From Cryobacterium tepidiphilum (lineage in GTDB: Bacteria; Actinomycetota; Actinomycetes; Actinomycetales; Microbacteriaceae): a DNA stretch of 64,000 nt. Shown here piece after piece: positions 8,153 to 15,943 of this stretch. The notes beneath the pieces were generated by a model. The model ran no database searches. It was not told the DNA's origin and worked only from the letters and a program-made list of their open reading frames with translations. Within the stretch, counting starts at the first letter, position 1, and every line of letters begins with the position of its first letter. The stretch covers positions 1-64,000 of the forward strand of contig NZ_RDSR01000012.1 of the NCBI RefSeq assembly GCF_003716325.1, in the 5' to 3' direction. The position numbers and the translations under genes are program-made.

Positions 8153-9454
8153 TCAGCCGCCGACGGCTGCCCAGCCGTCGGTGAGCTGCTTCTTCAGGTC
8201 GTCGGCGCTGATGTTGTTCGCCAGGAACTTCTGCAGGCTCGGGGTGGCGTACTGGTCCTTCCACTGCGGGTAGTTCGCCGCGGACTGGAACGGCGCAGCG
8301 GTCAGGCTCTCGCCCGAGGCCAGCATCGCGCTCCAGCCGTTCTTGCCCTCGGTGTCCTTGGCGACCTGCTCGCGAGCGGGCGCTGACGCCGGGATCAGCC
8401 AGTCGCCCTCGGCCAGCTTCGCCTGGTTGGTGGGGTTCATGAAGTAGTCGATGAACTCCGCGGCCTGCTTGACGTGCTTGCTCTCGGCGGCCACGGACAT
8501 GGTCTGCGGGTTGGCAGCCTGCATGGTTCCCTCGCTCCCTGCCAGCGGGGGCAGGACGGCCCAGTGGAAGCCCTTGGGCGCGGATTCCGTGAGCTGCTGC
8601 GCGACGTAGTTTCCGCCGACGTACATGGCGTACGACCCGTCGAAGAAGCCCGGGAGCACGTCGGAGCCGCTCTGCGTCAGCGACACCGGGTCGATCGACT
8701 TGTCGGAATACGTCATCTCGTTGATGCGCTTGGGAACTTCGAGTTCCGCGTCGCCCACGTGGATCGTCGACGAGCCGCCGTTGTTGTCGAAGAACGTGCC
8801 GCCGAAACCGAGCGCGAGGTTCATGACGGTGGCCGTGGGCGACTTCAGGCCCCAGCCGATGCCGTACTTTCCGTCTGCGGTGAGCTTCTTCGCCAGGGCC
8901 TGGAAGTCATCCCAGCTCAGCTCTTTGCCGTCGGGCAGCGGCACACCCGCCGCGGCGAATGCATCCGTGTTGGCGAAGACCACATAGGTCTGCATGAGGG
9001 TCGGTGCCGCGACGACGGATCCGTCCTGGGCGGTGACCGTGCTCCACACGTCCTTCGACACGGCGTTCACGACGTCGTCGCTGAGGTACGGCTTGAGGTC
9101 GGCGAGGTAACCCTGGTTGGCGAAGCCGGCGATGTCCGCTGACTCGTCGTGGATGATGTCCGGGGCCGTTCCGCCCTGGAACTGCGTGACCAGCTGGTCG
9201 TGCACGTTGTCCCAGCTGCCCTGCTGGAGCTTGACGGTGATGTCGGGGTGATCCTTGTTCCACGAGTCGACAATCTCTTTCGTGGCCGCGATCGTGGTGT
9301 CCTGGAACGCGAGGCTCTGGAACGTGAGGGTGACCGGCCCTTCGGCGGACGGTTCCTGGGAGGACGAGGTGCCTCCCCCGCCGCCGAACGCGCATCCGGT
9401 CAGGACTCCGGCGACCGCGAGAGCGCCGGCGGCTAGTGCAGCCCGTCTTTTCAT
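8153..9454 (-). CDS. Carbohydrate ABC transporter substrate-binding lipoprotein
   Basis: A 433-residue extracytoplasmic solute-binding protein of the family-1 sugar type. It has a lipoprotein signal, MKRR then a hydrophobic stretch, with lipobox LTGC and C21 as the lipidated residue, followed by a Gly/Ser linker. The mature part shows family patterns such as PVTLTFQSLAF and GTAPDIIHD. The start at 9454 is set by AAAGGAG just upstream and by the signal peptide. Together with the two upstream permeases it forms a CUT1-type importer. No ATPase gene is present, so a shared MsiK-like ATPase elsewhere is likely. The substrate is unknown; linked ADP-ribosylglycohydrolases hint at a riboside or similar glycoside. 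Confidence 0.9.
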   Translation of the reverse strand: MKRRAALAAGALAVAGVLTGCAFGGGGGTSSSQEPSAEGPVTLTFQSLAFQDTTIAATKEIVDSWNKDHPDITVKLQQGSWDNVHDQLVTQFQGGTAPDIIHDESADIAGFANQGYLADLKPYLSDDVVNAVSKDVWSTVTAQDGSVVAAPTLMQTYVVFANTDAFAAAGVPLPDGKELSWDDFQALAKKLTADGKYGIGWGLKSPTATVMNLALGFGGTFFDNNGGSSTIHVGDAELEVPKRINEMTYSDKSIDPVSLTQSGSDVLPGFFDGSYAMYVGGNYVAQQLTESAPKGFHWAVLPPLAGSEGTMQAANPQTMSVAAESKHVKQAAEFIDYFMNPTNQAKLAEGDWLIPASAPAREQVAKDTEGKNGWSAMLASGESLTAAPFQSAANYPQWKDQYATPSLQKFLANNISADDLKKQLTDGWAAVGG

Positions 9455-9530
9455 TGTGAGTACTCCTTTGTGATTGCACTGCATTGTGATTGCACTGTTG
9501 GATCTTCCGGTGGAAGCGTGGTCATCCTGG

Positions 9531-10406
9531 TCAGCCCTTCACCGCACCGCTCAACAGCCCCGAGGTGAGGCGGCGCTGGATGATGGCGAAGAAGACGAGG
9601 CTCGGGATGGTGGCGAGCAGCGAGGCCGCAGCGAGCTGGCCCAGTTGGACCTGCCCCTCCGCCCCGACGAAACGGGCGAGGGTGAGCGGGAGGGTCTGCA
9701 GCTTCGGATCCTGGATCAGCACGAGCGCGAAGAAGAACTCGTTCCAGCTGCCGATGAACGTGAAGAGGCTCGTGGCGACGAGGCCGGGGGCCAGGAGCGG
9801 CAGCACGATGCGGCGCAGGATCAGCAGCCGAGAGCCGCCGTCCATGGCGCCGGCCTCCTCCAGCTCGACCGGGATGCCGGCGACGTACCCCTGCAGCATC
9901 CACAGGGCGAACGGCAGCGACCACACCGTGTAGACGAGCACGAGGCCGAGCAGGTTGTTGATCAGGCCGATCTGCTTCAGCACCAGGAACAGCGGGATGA
10001 TGATCAGGATGAAGGGGAACACCTGGCTGAGCAGGATCCACCCGGTCGCGATGGTCCGCAGCTTGGTGCGGAACCGCGCCAGGGCGTAGGCAGCGGGCAG
10101 GGAGATCAGGGTGACGATGATCGTGGTCAGAACCGCCACGATCAGGCTGTTCGTGGCCGCCCGGATCAGGTTGGCCTTGTCGATGGCGCCCGCGAAGTTG
10201 TCGAAGTTCCAGCTCTCCGGCAGGAACGTCGGGTTGGGCGAGAGCAGTTCCTGCGACGACTTGAAGGCCGTCAGGAGCAGGAACAGGAGCGGGAAGCCGA
10301 GGAAGACGACGTAGCAGGCGAGCGCGACGTACTGCAGGGGCCGGCCGATGCGACGTGCCGCGAAGCCCGACGCCATGGGTGCCGCTGTGGTCGTGGTCTG
10401 TCTCAT
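9531..10406 (-). CDS. Carbohydrate ABC transporter permease (MalG-like)
   Basis: A 291-residue inner-membrane permease with about six hydrophobic segments. The cytoplasmic EAA loop that docks the ATPase is visible (EEAGAMDGG through LPLLAPG, near residues 190-215), and the protein ends SGLLSGAVKG as is usual in MalG-type subunits. The ATG at 10406 overlaps the upstream permease stop as ATGA. It pairs with the 10403-11347 permease and the 8153-9454 lipoprotein. Confidence 0.92.
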   Translation of the reverse strand: MRQTTTTAAPMASGFAARRIGRPLQYVALACYVVFLGFPLLFLLLTAFKSSQELLSPNPTFLPESWNFDNFAGAIDKANLIRAATNSLIVAVLTTIIVTLISLPAAYALARFRTKLRTIATGWILLSQVFPFILIIIPLFLVLKQIGLINNLLGLVLVYTVWSLPFALWMLQGYVAGIPVELEEAGAMDGGSRLLILRRIVLPLLAPGLVATSLFTFIGSWNEFFFALVLIQDPKLQTLPLTLARFVGAEGQVQLGQLAAASLLATIPSLVFFAIIQRRLTSGLLSGAVKG

Positions 10407-11347
10407 GACAGCCTGCTCCTTGCCTGGCCGCGGAGGTAGAGGAAGAGGAACACCGAGATCACGATGACCATGACGTTGCCCATCGCGGCCGCGTAACCGA
10501 ACTCCCCGTAGCGGAACGCCTCGTTGTAGGCGAACAGCATGGGGAGCATCGTCTGGCCGCCGGGGCCGCCCGCGGTGAGCACGAAGACCAGGGCGAACGA
10601 GTTGAAGTTCCAGATGAGGTCGAGGGTGGTGATGGCGACGATGATGGGCCGCAGGGCCGGAAGCGTGACGTGCCAGAAGCGGTGCAGCACTCCGGCGCCG
10701 TCGATGGCGGCCGCCTCGTGCAGTTCGGCTGGGACGTTCTGCAGGCCGGCCAGCAGCGTGATCGTGGTCTGCGGCATCCCGGCCCAGACGCCGACGACGA
10801 TGACCGCGGGCAGGGCGGTGCTGAAGCTTCCCAGCCAGTTGATGTCGCCGGGGAAGCCGACGGTGCGCATCGCCTCGTTGATCGGGCCGTAGCTGGGGTT
10901 GAGCATCAGGCGCCACATGATCGCGATGACCACCGGCGGCATCGCCCAGGGCACGAGGGCGAGGGTGCGTGCGACACCGCGAAACTTGAGGTCGAGGTTC
11001 AGCAGCAGCGCCAGCCCGAGCGAGGCGAGGAATTGGAGCGCCGTGACCCCGAACGCCCAGACCAGGCCGATGCGGAAGGAGTTCCAGAAGAGCTCGTTCC
11101 CCGCGAGCCGCGCGTAGTTCTCGAGGCCGTTGAAGCTGACGACGGCATTCAGCCCGGCTTTGGAGTCGGTGAAGCCGAGCAGGATCCCCTGCATGAGCGG
11201 GTACACGCTGAACAGCACGACGGGGATGAGCGCGGGCAGGACGAGGAGCCAGGCGTCGCGGCCTCCGCCGTTGGGTCCGGTGTTCCTGCGCCGGCGCTTC
11301 GGCGGGGCGACCGGCGGGACGGGGCGCGTCAGGGTGCTGGTGCTCAC
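10403..11347 (-). CDS. Carbohydrate ABC transporter permease (MalF-like)
   Basis: A 314-residue sugar permease with an N-terminal basic region (KRRRRN), about six membrane segments and the EAA loop EAAAIDGAG...LPALRP near residue 215. The GTG start at 11347 is supported by GGAGGTG 6-12 bases upstream and by a GTGA overlap with the LacI regulator stop, showing that regulator and transporter are cotranscribed. Longer upstream reading in this frame lies inside the LacI gene and is rejected. Confidence 0.9.
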   Translation of the reverse strand: MSTSTLTRPVPPVAPPKRRRRNTGPNGGGRDAWLLVLPALIPVVLFSVYPLMQGILLGFTDSKAGLNAVVSFNGLENYARLAGNELFWNSFRIGLVWAFGVTALQFLASLGLALLLNLDLKFRGVARTLALVPWAMPPVVIAIMWRLMLNPSYGPINEAMRTVGFPGDINWLGSFSTALPAVIVVGVWAGMPQTTITLLAGLQNVPAELHEAAAIDGAGVLHRFWHVTLPALRPIIVAITTLDLIWNFNSFALVFVLTAGGPGGQTMLPMLFAYNEAFRYGEFGYAAAMGNVMVIVISVFLFLYLRGQARSRLS

Positions 11348-12405
11348 GCCGCACCTCCCCGGACTCCACTGCCGGCCGTGTCGATGCTGCCCGGGGCGGG
11401 GGTGCCGGCGGTCGACTCCCGCACCGTCAGGCGGGGCTCGATGACGACCCGGCTCACCGACGCTGACGGGTCCTCCAGACGCCGCAGCAGCAGCCGGGCG
11501 GCGGTTCTCGCGCGCTTGGCTGAGCGGAGGTCGACGCTCGTGATCGAGGGGATGCTGAGCTCGGCGATGTCTGTGTCGTCCATGCCGACGAGCGCGATGT
11601 CCTCCGGGACGCGCAGCCCTCGCCGGGCCAGCACCTTGAGGGCGGCGACGGCCAGCAGGTCGTTCGCGCACACGATGGCGTCGGGAGTCGACTGGTCGAG
11701 CAGGGTCTCCGCCGCGGTGAGGCCGGCGGCCAGGGTGAAGTCCTCGGCGCCGACCGTTGCGTCGTCGTTCATCGGCAGCTCGCGCTTCACCATGGCGGCG
11801 GTGTACCCCGCGAGGCGGGCGGCACCGGGGACGGTGTCGACCGGACCGTTGATGAACGCGATGCGCCGGCGGCCCAGCTCGGCGAGGTGCGCGACGGCAA
11901 GCGTCATGCCGGCGGCGGAATCGGCGCGCACGTTGTCGACCTCCACGTCGGGCGGGAGGGAACCGATGACGACGATCGGCAGGCGGCTCGAACGGATCGT
12001 GTCGATGAGTTCCGGGGTGACCCGCAAGGGGCTCAGCAGGAGCCCGTCGGCGTAGCCGCGGTTGAGGCTCTGCAGCAGGGTGATCTGGTCGTCGGGGTTG
12101 CTTCCGGTGGACGAGAGCACCAGGCGATACCCGGCATCCGTCACGACCCGGCTGACCTCGTGCATCATGTCGACGTAGACCGGGTTTCCGACGTCGGCGA
12201 CGGCGAGGGCGATCTGCTCGGTGCGGCCCACCTTGAGGGAACGCGCCGTGGCGTCTGCGACATAGCCGAGTTCCTGCGCGGCGGCCTGCACCCGCTCGGC
12301 GAGGTGCGAGGAGGCGGGCAGCCCGTTCAGCACGCGCGACACCGAGGCGATGGACACGCCCGCACGCTCGGCCACGAGCGCCAGCGTTGACTTGCGTGTC
12401 TCCAT
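11344..12405 (-). CDS. LacI-family transcriptional regulator of the ADP-ribosylglycohydrolase/ABC locus
   Basis: A 353-residue repressor. The N-terminal helix-turn-helix and hinge helix are clear (LALVAERAGVSIASVSRVLNG, residues 6-26; then a hinge ending ARSLKVGRTEQ), followed by a periplasmic-binding-protein-like sensor domain (IVCANDLLAVAALK, DIALVGMDD). The ATG at 12405 follows GGAGCC. It is the first gene of the operon and probably represses it by binding the palindrome at 12427-12438, about 20 bases upstream of its own start. The inducer is presumably the imported sugar or a breakdown product. Confidence 0.92.
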   Translation of the reverse strand: METRKSTLALVAERAGVSIASVSRVLNGLPASSHLAERVQAAAQELGYVADATARSLKVGRTEQIALAVADVGNPVYVDMMHEVSRVVTDAGYRLVLSSTGSNPDDQITLLQSLNRGYADGLLLSPLRVTPELIDTIRSSRLPIVVIGSLPPDVEVDNVRADSAAGMTLAVAHLAELGRRRIAFINGPVDTVPGAARLAGYTAAMVKRELPMNDDATVGAEDFTLAAGLTAAETLLDQSTPDAIVCANDLLAVAALKVLARRGLRVPEDIALVGMDDTDIAELSIPSITSVDLRSAKRARTAARLLLRRLEDPSASVSRVVIEPRLTVRESTAGTPAPGSIDTAGSGVRGGAA

Positions 12406-12426
12406 CGGTGGCTCCTTCGCCGGGTC

Positions 12427-12450
12427 GTAAACGTTTACAAGAACGTTTAC
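12427..12450. promoter_or_regulatory. LacI-type operator of the ADP-ribosylglycohydrolase operon
   Basis: GTAAACGTTTAC at 12427-12438 is a perfect 12-base palindrome with the central CG typical of LacI/CcpA-family operators. A second half-related copy, AACGTTTAC, follows at 12442-12450 on the same helical face spacing. The site is between the divergent LacI gene and the DksA/TraR-type gene, so it probably gives autoregulation of the whole minus-strand operon. Confidence 0.75.
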
Positions 12451-12527
12451 AGAAATGTAGCGCACGCCGGTCGTGCGATGCAAGCAGAAATCCGTGATCG
12501 ACGTCGGAGTCGGTGCCATGATGAACC

Positions 12528-12914
12528 ATGTCCACTCCCCGCACGCTGACGGATGCCGACCTGCGGCGACTGCGCCGTCACCTCCGCACCGAACAATCCG
12601 ACCTCGCCGCGGAGCTCGCCCAGCTCACCGGCACGCTCGGCGTGGTGCGTGACGCCCGCGGCGACACGTCCGCCGACGATGAGCACGACCCTGAGGGCCC
12701 GACGCTCTCCGCGGAGTGGTCACGGATCGCCGGCGTGCACAGCGAGCTTGCGCTCAAGGCGGCAGCCATCGAGCAGGCGCTGCAGCGGATGACGGCCGGC
12801 ACCTACGGGCTCTGCCGGCGCTGCGGGCGGCCCATCGGCACCGAACGACTCGATGCGCGCCCGGCCGCCGAGCTGTGCATCGAGTGCGCCCGGGTGCTCG
12901 AGAACCGCCGCTGA
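12528..12914 (+). CDS. DksA/TraR-type C4 zinc-finger protein
   Basis: A 128-residue protein with a helical N-terminal half (residues 8-75) and a C-terminal zinc finger made from two CxxC pairs: GLCRRCGRPI and ELCIECARV. This is the TraR/DksA arrangement of proteins that enter the secondary channel of RNA polymerase. An acidic DDEHDPEG stretch near residue 48 sits where the coiled-coil tip would be. It is divergent from the LacI operon and followed by a hairpin element at 12964-13019. Whether it acts on RNA polymerase here is inference from the family. Confidence 0.85.
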   Translation: MSTPRTLTDADLRRLRRHLRTEQSDLAAELAQLTGTLGVVRDARGDTSADDEHDPEGPTLSAEWSRIAGVHSELALKAAAIEQALQRMTAGTYGLCRRCGRPIGTERLDARPAAELCIECARVLENRR

Positions 12915-12963
12915 GCGTCGCCCCGCCCGCGCCCCCTCGCCTTCCTCCGCCTCCTCTCCCCCT

Positions 12964-13019
12964 GAGGGTCGAGAATCGACCTTCCCAGTGCCCTGAACGG
13001 TCGATATGCGACCCCTCAC
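12964..13019. repeat. TGAGGGGTC-family intergenic hairpin element, copy 1
   Basis: A 56-base element between two convergent genes. The left arm begins TGAGGGTCG and the right arm ends GCGACCCCTCA; inner parts AATCGACC and GGTCGAT also pair, making an imperfect stem of about 20 bases around a 17-base loop. Three related elements occur at 52233-52291, 57418-57471 and 61824-61881; the right arm here is nearly identical to that of the 57.4 kb copy. It probably acts as a two-way terminator. Confidence 0.75.
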
Positions 13020-13053
13020 GCGCTGGTTGGAGTGGTCGTTCAGGGTGGCGCGG

Positions 13054-13407
13054 TCAGTGGTGGAGCAGCAGGGCGAGGGCCAGCACCGCGAGCATGAAAG
13101 CGGATGCCGCGAGCGCCGCCAGCGCCCACGCGGAGGCGGAGTGCAGGGTGCCCCGCTGCACCAGTTCGTCGTGCGCCCGCCGGTAGCGCACCTTCGCCCC
13201 GAAGTACGCCGCGATCGCGAGGCCCAGGCCCACGATGCCCGCGACGACGGCCACCACGCCGGCCTCCTCGGCAACGTAGCGGATGCCGGCGGCACTGGCC
13301 ACGCCGAGCGCGAGTATGGTGCGCTGCCAGGCCAGGAACGTGCGCTCGGGCTGCAGGCCGGCGTCGAAGACCCGGCCGGCGGCATCCGTTTCGCCGGGCA
13401 CGCTCAC
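13054..13407 (-). CDS. DUF202 family small membrane protein
   Basis: A 117-residue protein with the DUF202 signature QPERTFLAWQRTILALG (residues 18-34) followed by three hydrophobic segments ending at the C terminus. The family (YidH-like) is of unknown function. GTG 13407 is chosen because it forms a GTGA overlap with the stop of the next DUF202 gene upstream; the pair is therefore an operon and may form a heteromeric membrane complex. Confidence 0.8.
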   Translation of the reverse strand: MSVPGETDAAGRVFDAGLQPERTFLAWQRTILALGVASAAGIRYVAEEAGVVAVVAGIVGLGLAIAAYFGAKVRYRRAHDELVQRGTLHSASAWALAALAASAFMLAVLALALLLHH

Positions 13408-13763
13408 AGCAGCATCCCGAGGGCGATGAGCACGCCCGCCGAGACCACGCCGACCGTGAGCACGGCGGAGAGCGCCGGGGCCGGCAGCGGACGGCCGAGG
13501 CGCATGGCGCGTTCCGTGCGCATCCAGCTCACCCACGCATGCACCGGCGCGATCAGGCCCAGGATCACGAACACGGCCGAGGACGCGTGCCGGAAGTCCT
13601 CCCGGATCGGCACATCGAGTGCCTCCAGCGCCACGCCCGCGGCGATCAGGGCCAGCGAGGTGCGGATCCAGGCCAGGAAGGTGCGCTCGTTGGCGAGGGT
13701 GAAACGGGGGTCGGGCTCACTCCCCTGGCCGTACACCGCATTCGGAAATCGCCTCACCGCCAC
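13404..13763 (-). CDS. DUF202 / YidH-like membrane protein
   Basis: A 119-residue inner-membrane protein with the DUF202 motif LANERTFLAWIRTSLALI (residues 23-40) and three predicted membrane helices. The GTG start at 13763 follows the Shine-Dalgarno-like GGGAAGGGA. It is longer and closer to YidH than its downstream partner. Its function is unknown. The intergenic space to the divergent small gene at 13849 contains the presumed promoter. Confidence 0.82.
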   Translation of the reverse strand: MAVRRFPNAVYGQGSEPDPRFTLANERTFLAWIRTSLALIAAGVALEALDVPIREDFRHASSAVFVILGLIAPVHAWVSWMRTERAMRLGRPLPAPALSAVLTVGVVSAGVLIALGMLL

Positions 13764-13848
13764 GTCGCATCCCTTCCCTCGCCCTCAGGCTAGCGGGTCG
13801 GGAAGTGAGGGGTTTCCGCGTCGGGCAACCCCGCCTATCGTGGCGGGC

Positions 13849-14112
13849 ATGAACGACAACGACCCTGCCACGAACCGATCCGACGACAACCGGCCCTTCG
13901 ACGACGCCCGCTTCGGCAACACCCCCGTCGACGGCGAGCCGACGGAAGCCGTCGCGTCGCCCGACGACGATGCCCTGGAGAACATCGCGGAGTCGCTGCC
14001 CGGCGCCGGCACCCTGCACGACGGCGAGGCCGAGCGCATGCACGGCACATCCGACGGCGTCACCGACAACGACGACCCCGCCATCCCGAGCCGCCCCGCG
14101 CCCCTGACCTGA
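13849..14112 (+). CDS. Hypothetical small acidic protein
   Basis: An 87-residue polar, strongly acidic and Asn-rich protein (many Asp/Glu, almost no hydrophobic runs), probably disordered. I recognise no family. ATG 13849 is the first sensible start; no strong ribosome-binding site is visible. It lies alone between the divergent DUF202 pair and the convergent M18 peptidase gene. Codon third positions are G/C-rich as in neighbouring genes, which supports coding. Confidence 0.55.
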   Translation: MNDNDPATNRSDDNRPFDDARFGNTPVDGEPTEAVASPDDDALENIAESLPGAGTLHDGEAERMHGTSDGVTDNDDPAIPSRPAPLT

Positions 14113-14121
14113 CCTCTCCGG

Positions 14122-15402
14122 TCAGACGCCCGCGAAGAAGGCGCCGACCGCCGCGGAGAGCGCCACCGGGTCGTTCACGTGGCAGAGCTCCCGCGCGGAG
14201 TGCATCGACAAGAGGGGCACCCCGACGTCGACCACACGGATGCCGAGGCGGGTCGCGGTGAGCGGGCCGATGGTGGACCCGCAGGGCATCTGGTTGTTCG
14301 ACACGAACTCCTGGTAGGCCACCCCGGCGGCGTCGCAGAGCCGCTTCCAGAGGGCGGCCCCGTGCGCATCCGTCGCATAGCGCTGGTTGGCGTTGATCTT
14401 GAGCAGCGGCCCTCCCCCGGCGACCGGCTGGTTCACCGGGTCATGGCGCTCCGGGTAGTTCGGGTGCACGGCGTGCCCGGCGTCGGCCGACACGCACCAG
14501 GAGGCGGCGTAGGCGCGCAGGCGGTCGGAGGCGCTGGCCCCGAGGCCCGCCCCGATGCGGGTGAGGATGTCGTCGAGCATCGGCCCGCTGGCGCCCGAGC
14601 GCGACGCCGAGCCGAGCTCCTCGTGGTCGAACGCCGCCAGCACGCTGATGTGGCCGGCGCTCGGGGCGTCGGCGACGTCGACGAGCGCTTCGAGGCCGGC
14701 GAAGACCGACGACAGGTTGTCCATGCGTCCCGCCGCGAACAACTCCTGGTCCCGGCCGAAGCGCGCGGGGGCGGCCGTGTCGGCGGTGTGGATGTCGTAG
14801 CCGGCGACGTCGCCGGGCGCGAGCCCGGCGAGCGCGGCCAGGTGGCCGAGCACGTCCGCCTCCGACCCGTCGCCCACGCCGTACACGGGCGTGAGGTGCC
14901 GTTGCTTGTCGAGCTTCAGCCCGTTGGAGTTCACGTCGCGGTCGAGGTGCACCGCCAGCTGCGGGATGCGCAGGAACGGTCCGGTGCGCACCAAGTGCTC
15001 GGTGCCGCCGTGTGTGACCAGGCGCCCGGCGAACTCCAGCTCCCGGTCGAGCCAGGAGTTCAGCAGCGGTCCGCCGTACACCTCCACCCCCGCCTGCAGC
15101 CAGCCGTACGCGGCGATCGTCGGGCGCGGCTTGAGCTTGAAGCCGGGCGAATCGGTGTGCGCGCCGAGGATGCGAAACGGCGTGGTGGGGCCGGCGCCCG
15201 CGGGCTGGAACCACGCGACCACGGCGCCGTCACGCACCACGTAGCATCCGCCCGGCTCGCCGTCCCATTCGGCCTGCTCGTCGAGGTGCCGGAAGCCGGC
15301 CGACGCCAGGCGCTCGGCCACGGCGGCGGCAGCATGGTACGAGGAGGGCGATGCCGTGATGAAGCGGGCGAAGTCGTCGATGTAGTCGCTAGCGGCATCC
15401 AT
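14122..15402 (-). CDS. M18 family aspartyl aminopeptidase
   Basis: A 426-residue cytosolic zinc aminopeptidase expected to remove N-terminal acidic residues. M18 landmarks are present: ILGAHTDSPGFKLKP (first metal His, near residue 94), GRMDNLSSVFA (bridging Asp), FDHEELGS (catalytic and metal Glu), SADAGHAVHPNYPE, NNQMPCGSTIGP, and VPLLSMHSAREL with the final metal His. Length fits the family (about 430). ATG 15402 is chosen because homology-like sequence begins there; an in-frame start 17 codons upstream gives unlike sequence. It is convergent with the 13849 gene and divergent from the VOC gene. Confidence 0.9.
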   Translation of the reverse strand: MDAASDYIDDFARFITASPSSYHAAAAVAERLASAGFRHLDEQAEWDGEPGGCYVVRDGAVVAWFQPAGAGPTTPFRILGAHTDSPGFKLKPRPTIAAYGWLQAGVEVYGGPLLNSWLDRELEFAGRLVTHGGTEHLVRTGPFLRIPQLAVHLDRDVNSNGLKLDKQRHLTPVYGVGDGSEADVLGHLAALAGLAPGDVAGYDIHTADTAAPARFGRDQELFAAGRMDNLSSVFAGLEALVDVADAPSAGHISVLAAFDHEELGSASRSGASGPMLDDILTRIGAGLGASASDRLRAYAASWCVSADAGHAVHPNYPERHDPVNQPVAGGGPLLKINANQRYATDAHGAALWKRLCDAAGVAYQEFVSNNQMPCGSTIGPLTATRLGIRVVDVGVPLLSMHSARELCHVNDPVALSAAVGAFFAGV

Positions 15403-15473
15403 TCGTCCATCCAACCATGCGCGCGCTGCCGAGGGTCTTGCCCCCGAGCCCACGGGCGCGCTCTACTGGTCGC

Positions 15474-15887
15474 ATGTCAACGATGATCTTCGTGAATCTC
15501 CCGGTCCGCGACCTGGAGACATCCGTGTCTTTCTGGACGGCGCTGGGATACTCCTTCAATCCCCAGTTCACCGACGAGAACGCCACCTGCCTTGTGATCG
15601 ATGAGGGTCACATCTACGCCATGCTCCTGGTGCACGACTTCTTCTCGACCTTCACGGACCGTCAGATCGCCGACACCTCCACGACGGTCGAGACCCTGAT
15701 CGCCTTGAGCGCCGATACCCGGGAGGGCGTGGACGAACTCGCCGACAAGGCCCTCGCCCACGGCGGCAGCCCCGCCGGCGCAACGCAGGACTACGGCTAC
15801 ATGTACGGCCGCAGCTTCCTCGACCCCGACGGGCACCAGTGGGAGGTCACCTGGATGGACATGTCGCAGGTGCCTCCGGCGCCCTGA
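15474..15887 (+). CDS. VOC (glyoxalase/bleomycin-resistance-like) family protein
   Basis: A 137-residue protein with paired beta-alpha-beta-beta-beta modules: FVNLPVRDLETSVSFWTALGY at the start and RSFLDPDGHQWEVTWMD at the end. It resembles the widespread lactoylglutathione-lyase-like group of unknown substrate. The usual first metal His is not evident near the N terminus, so metal binding is uncertain. ATG 15474 lies 71 bases from the divergent M18 gene. Confidence 0.85.
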   Translation: MSTMIFVNLPVRDLETSVSFWTALGYSFNPQFTDENATCLVIDEGHIYAMLLVHDFFSTFTDRQIADTSTTVETLIALSADTREGVDELADKALAHGGSPAGATQDYGYMYGRSFLDPDGHQWEVTWMDMSQVPPAP

Positions 15888-15943
15888 CCGGCGCGTCCCG
15901 ACCCGCCCGCCGGATTGTCAGTCGCACCTGAGAAGCTGGGTGC

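Noticed and set aside
13801-13830. A fifth TGAGGGGT element
   Set aside because: A single left-end-like sequence is present near 13805, but no matching right end follows within 100 bases.
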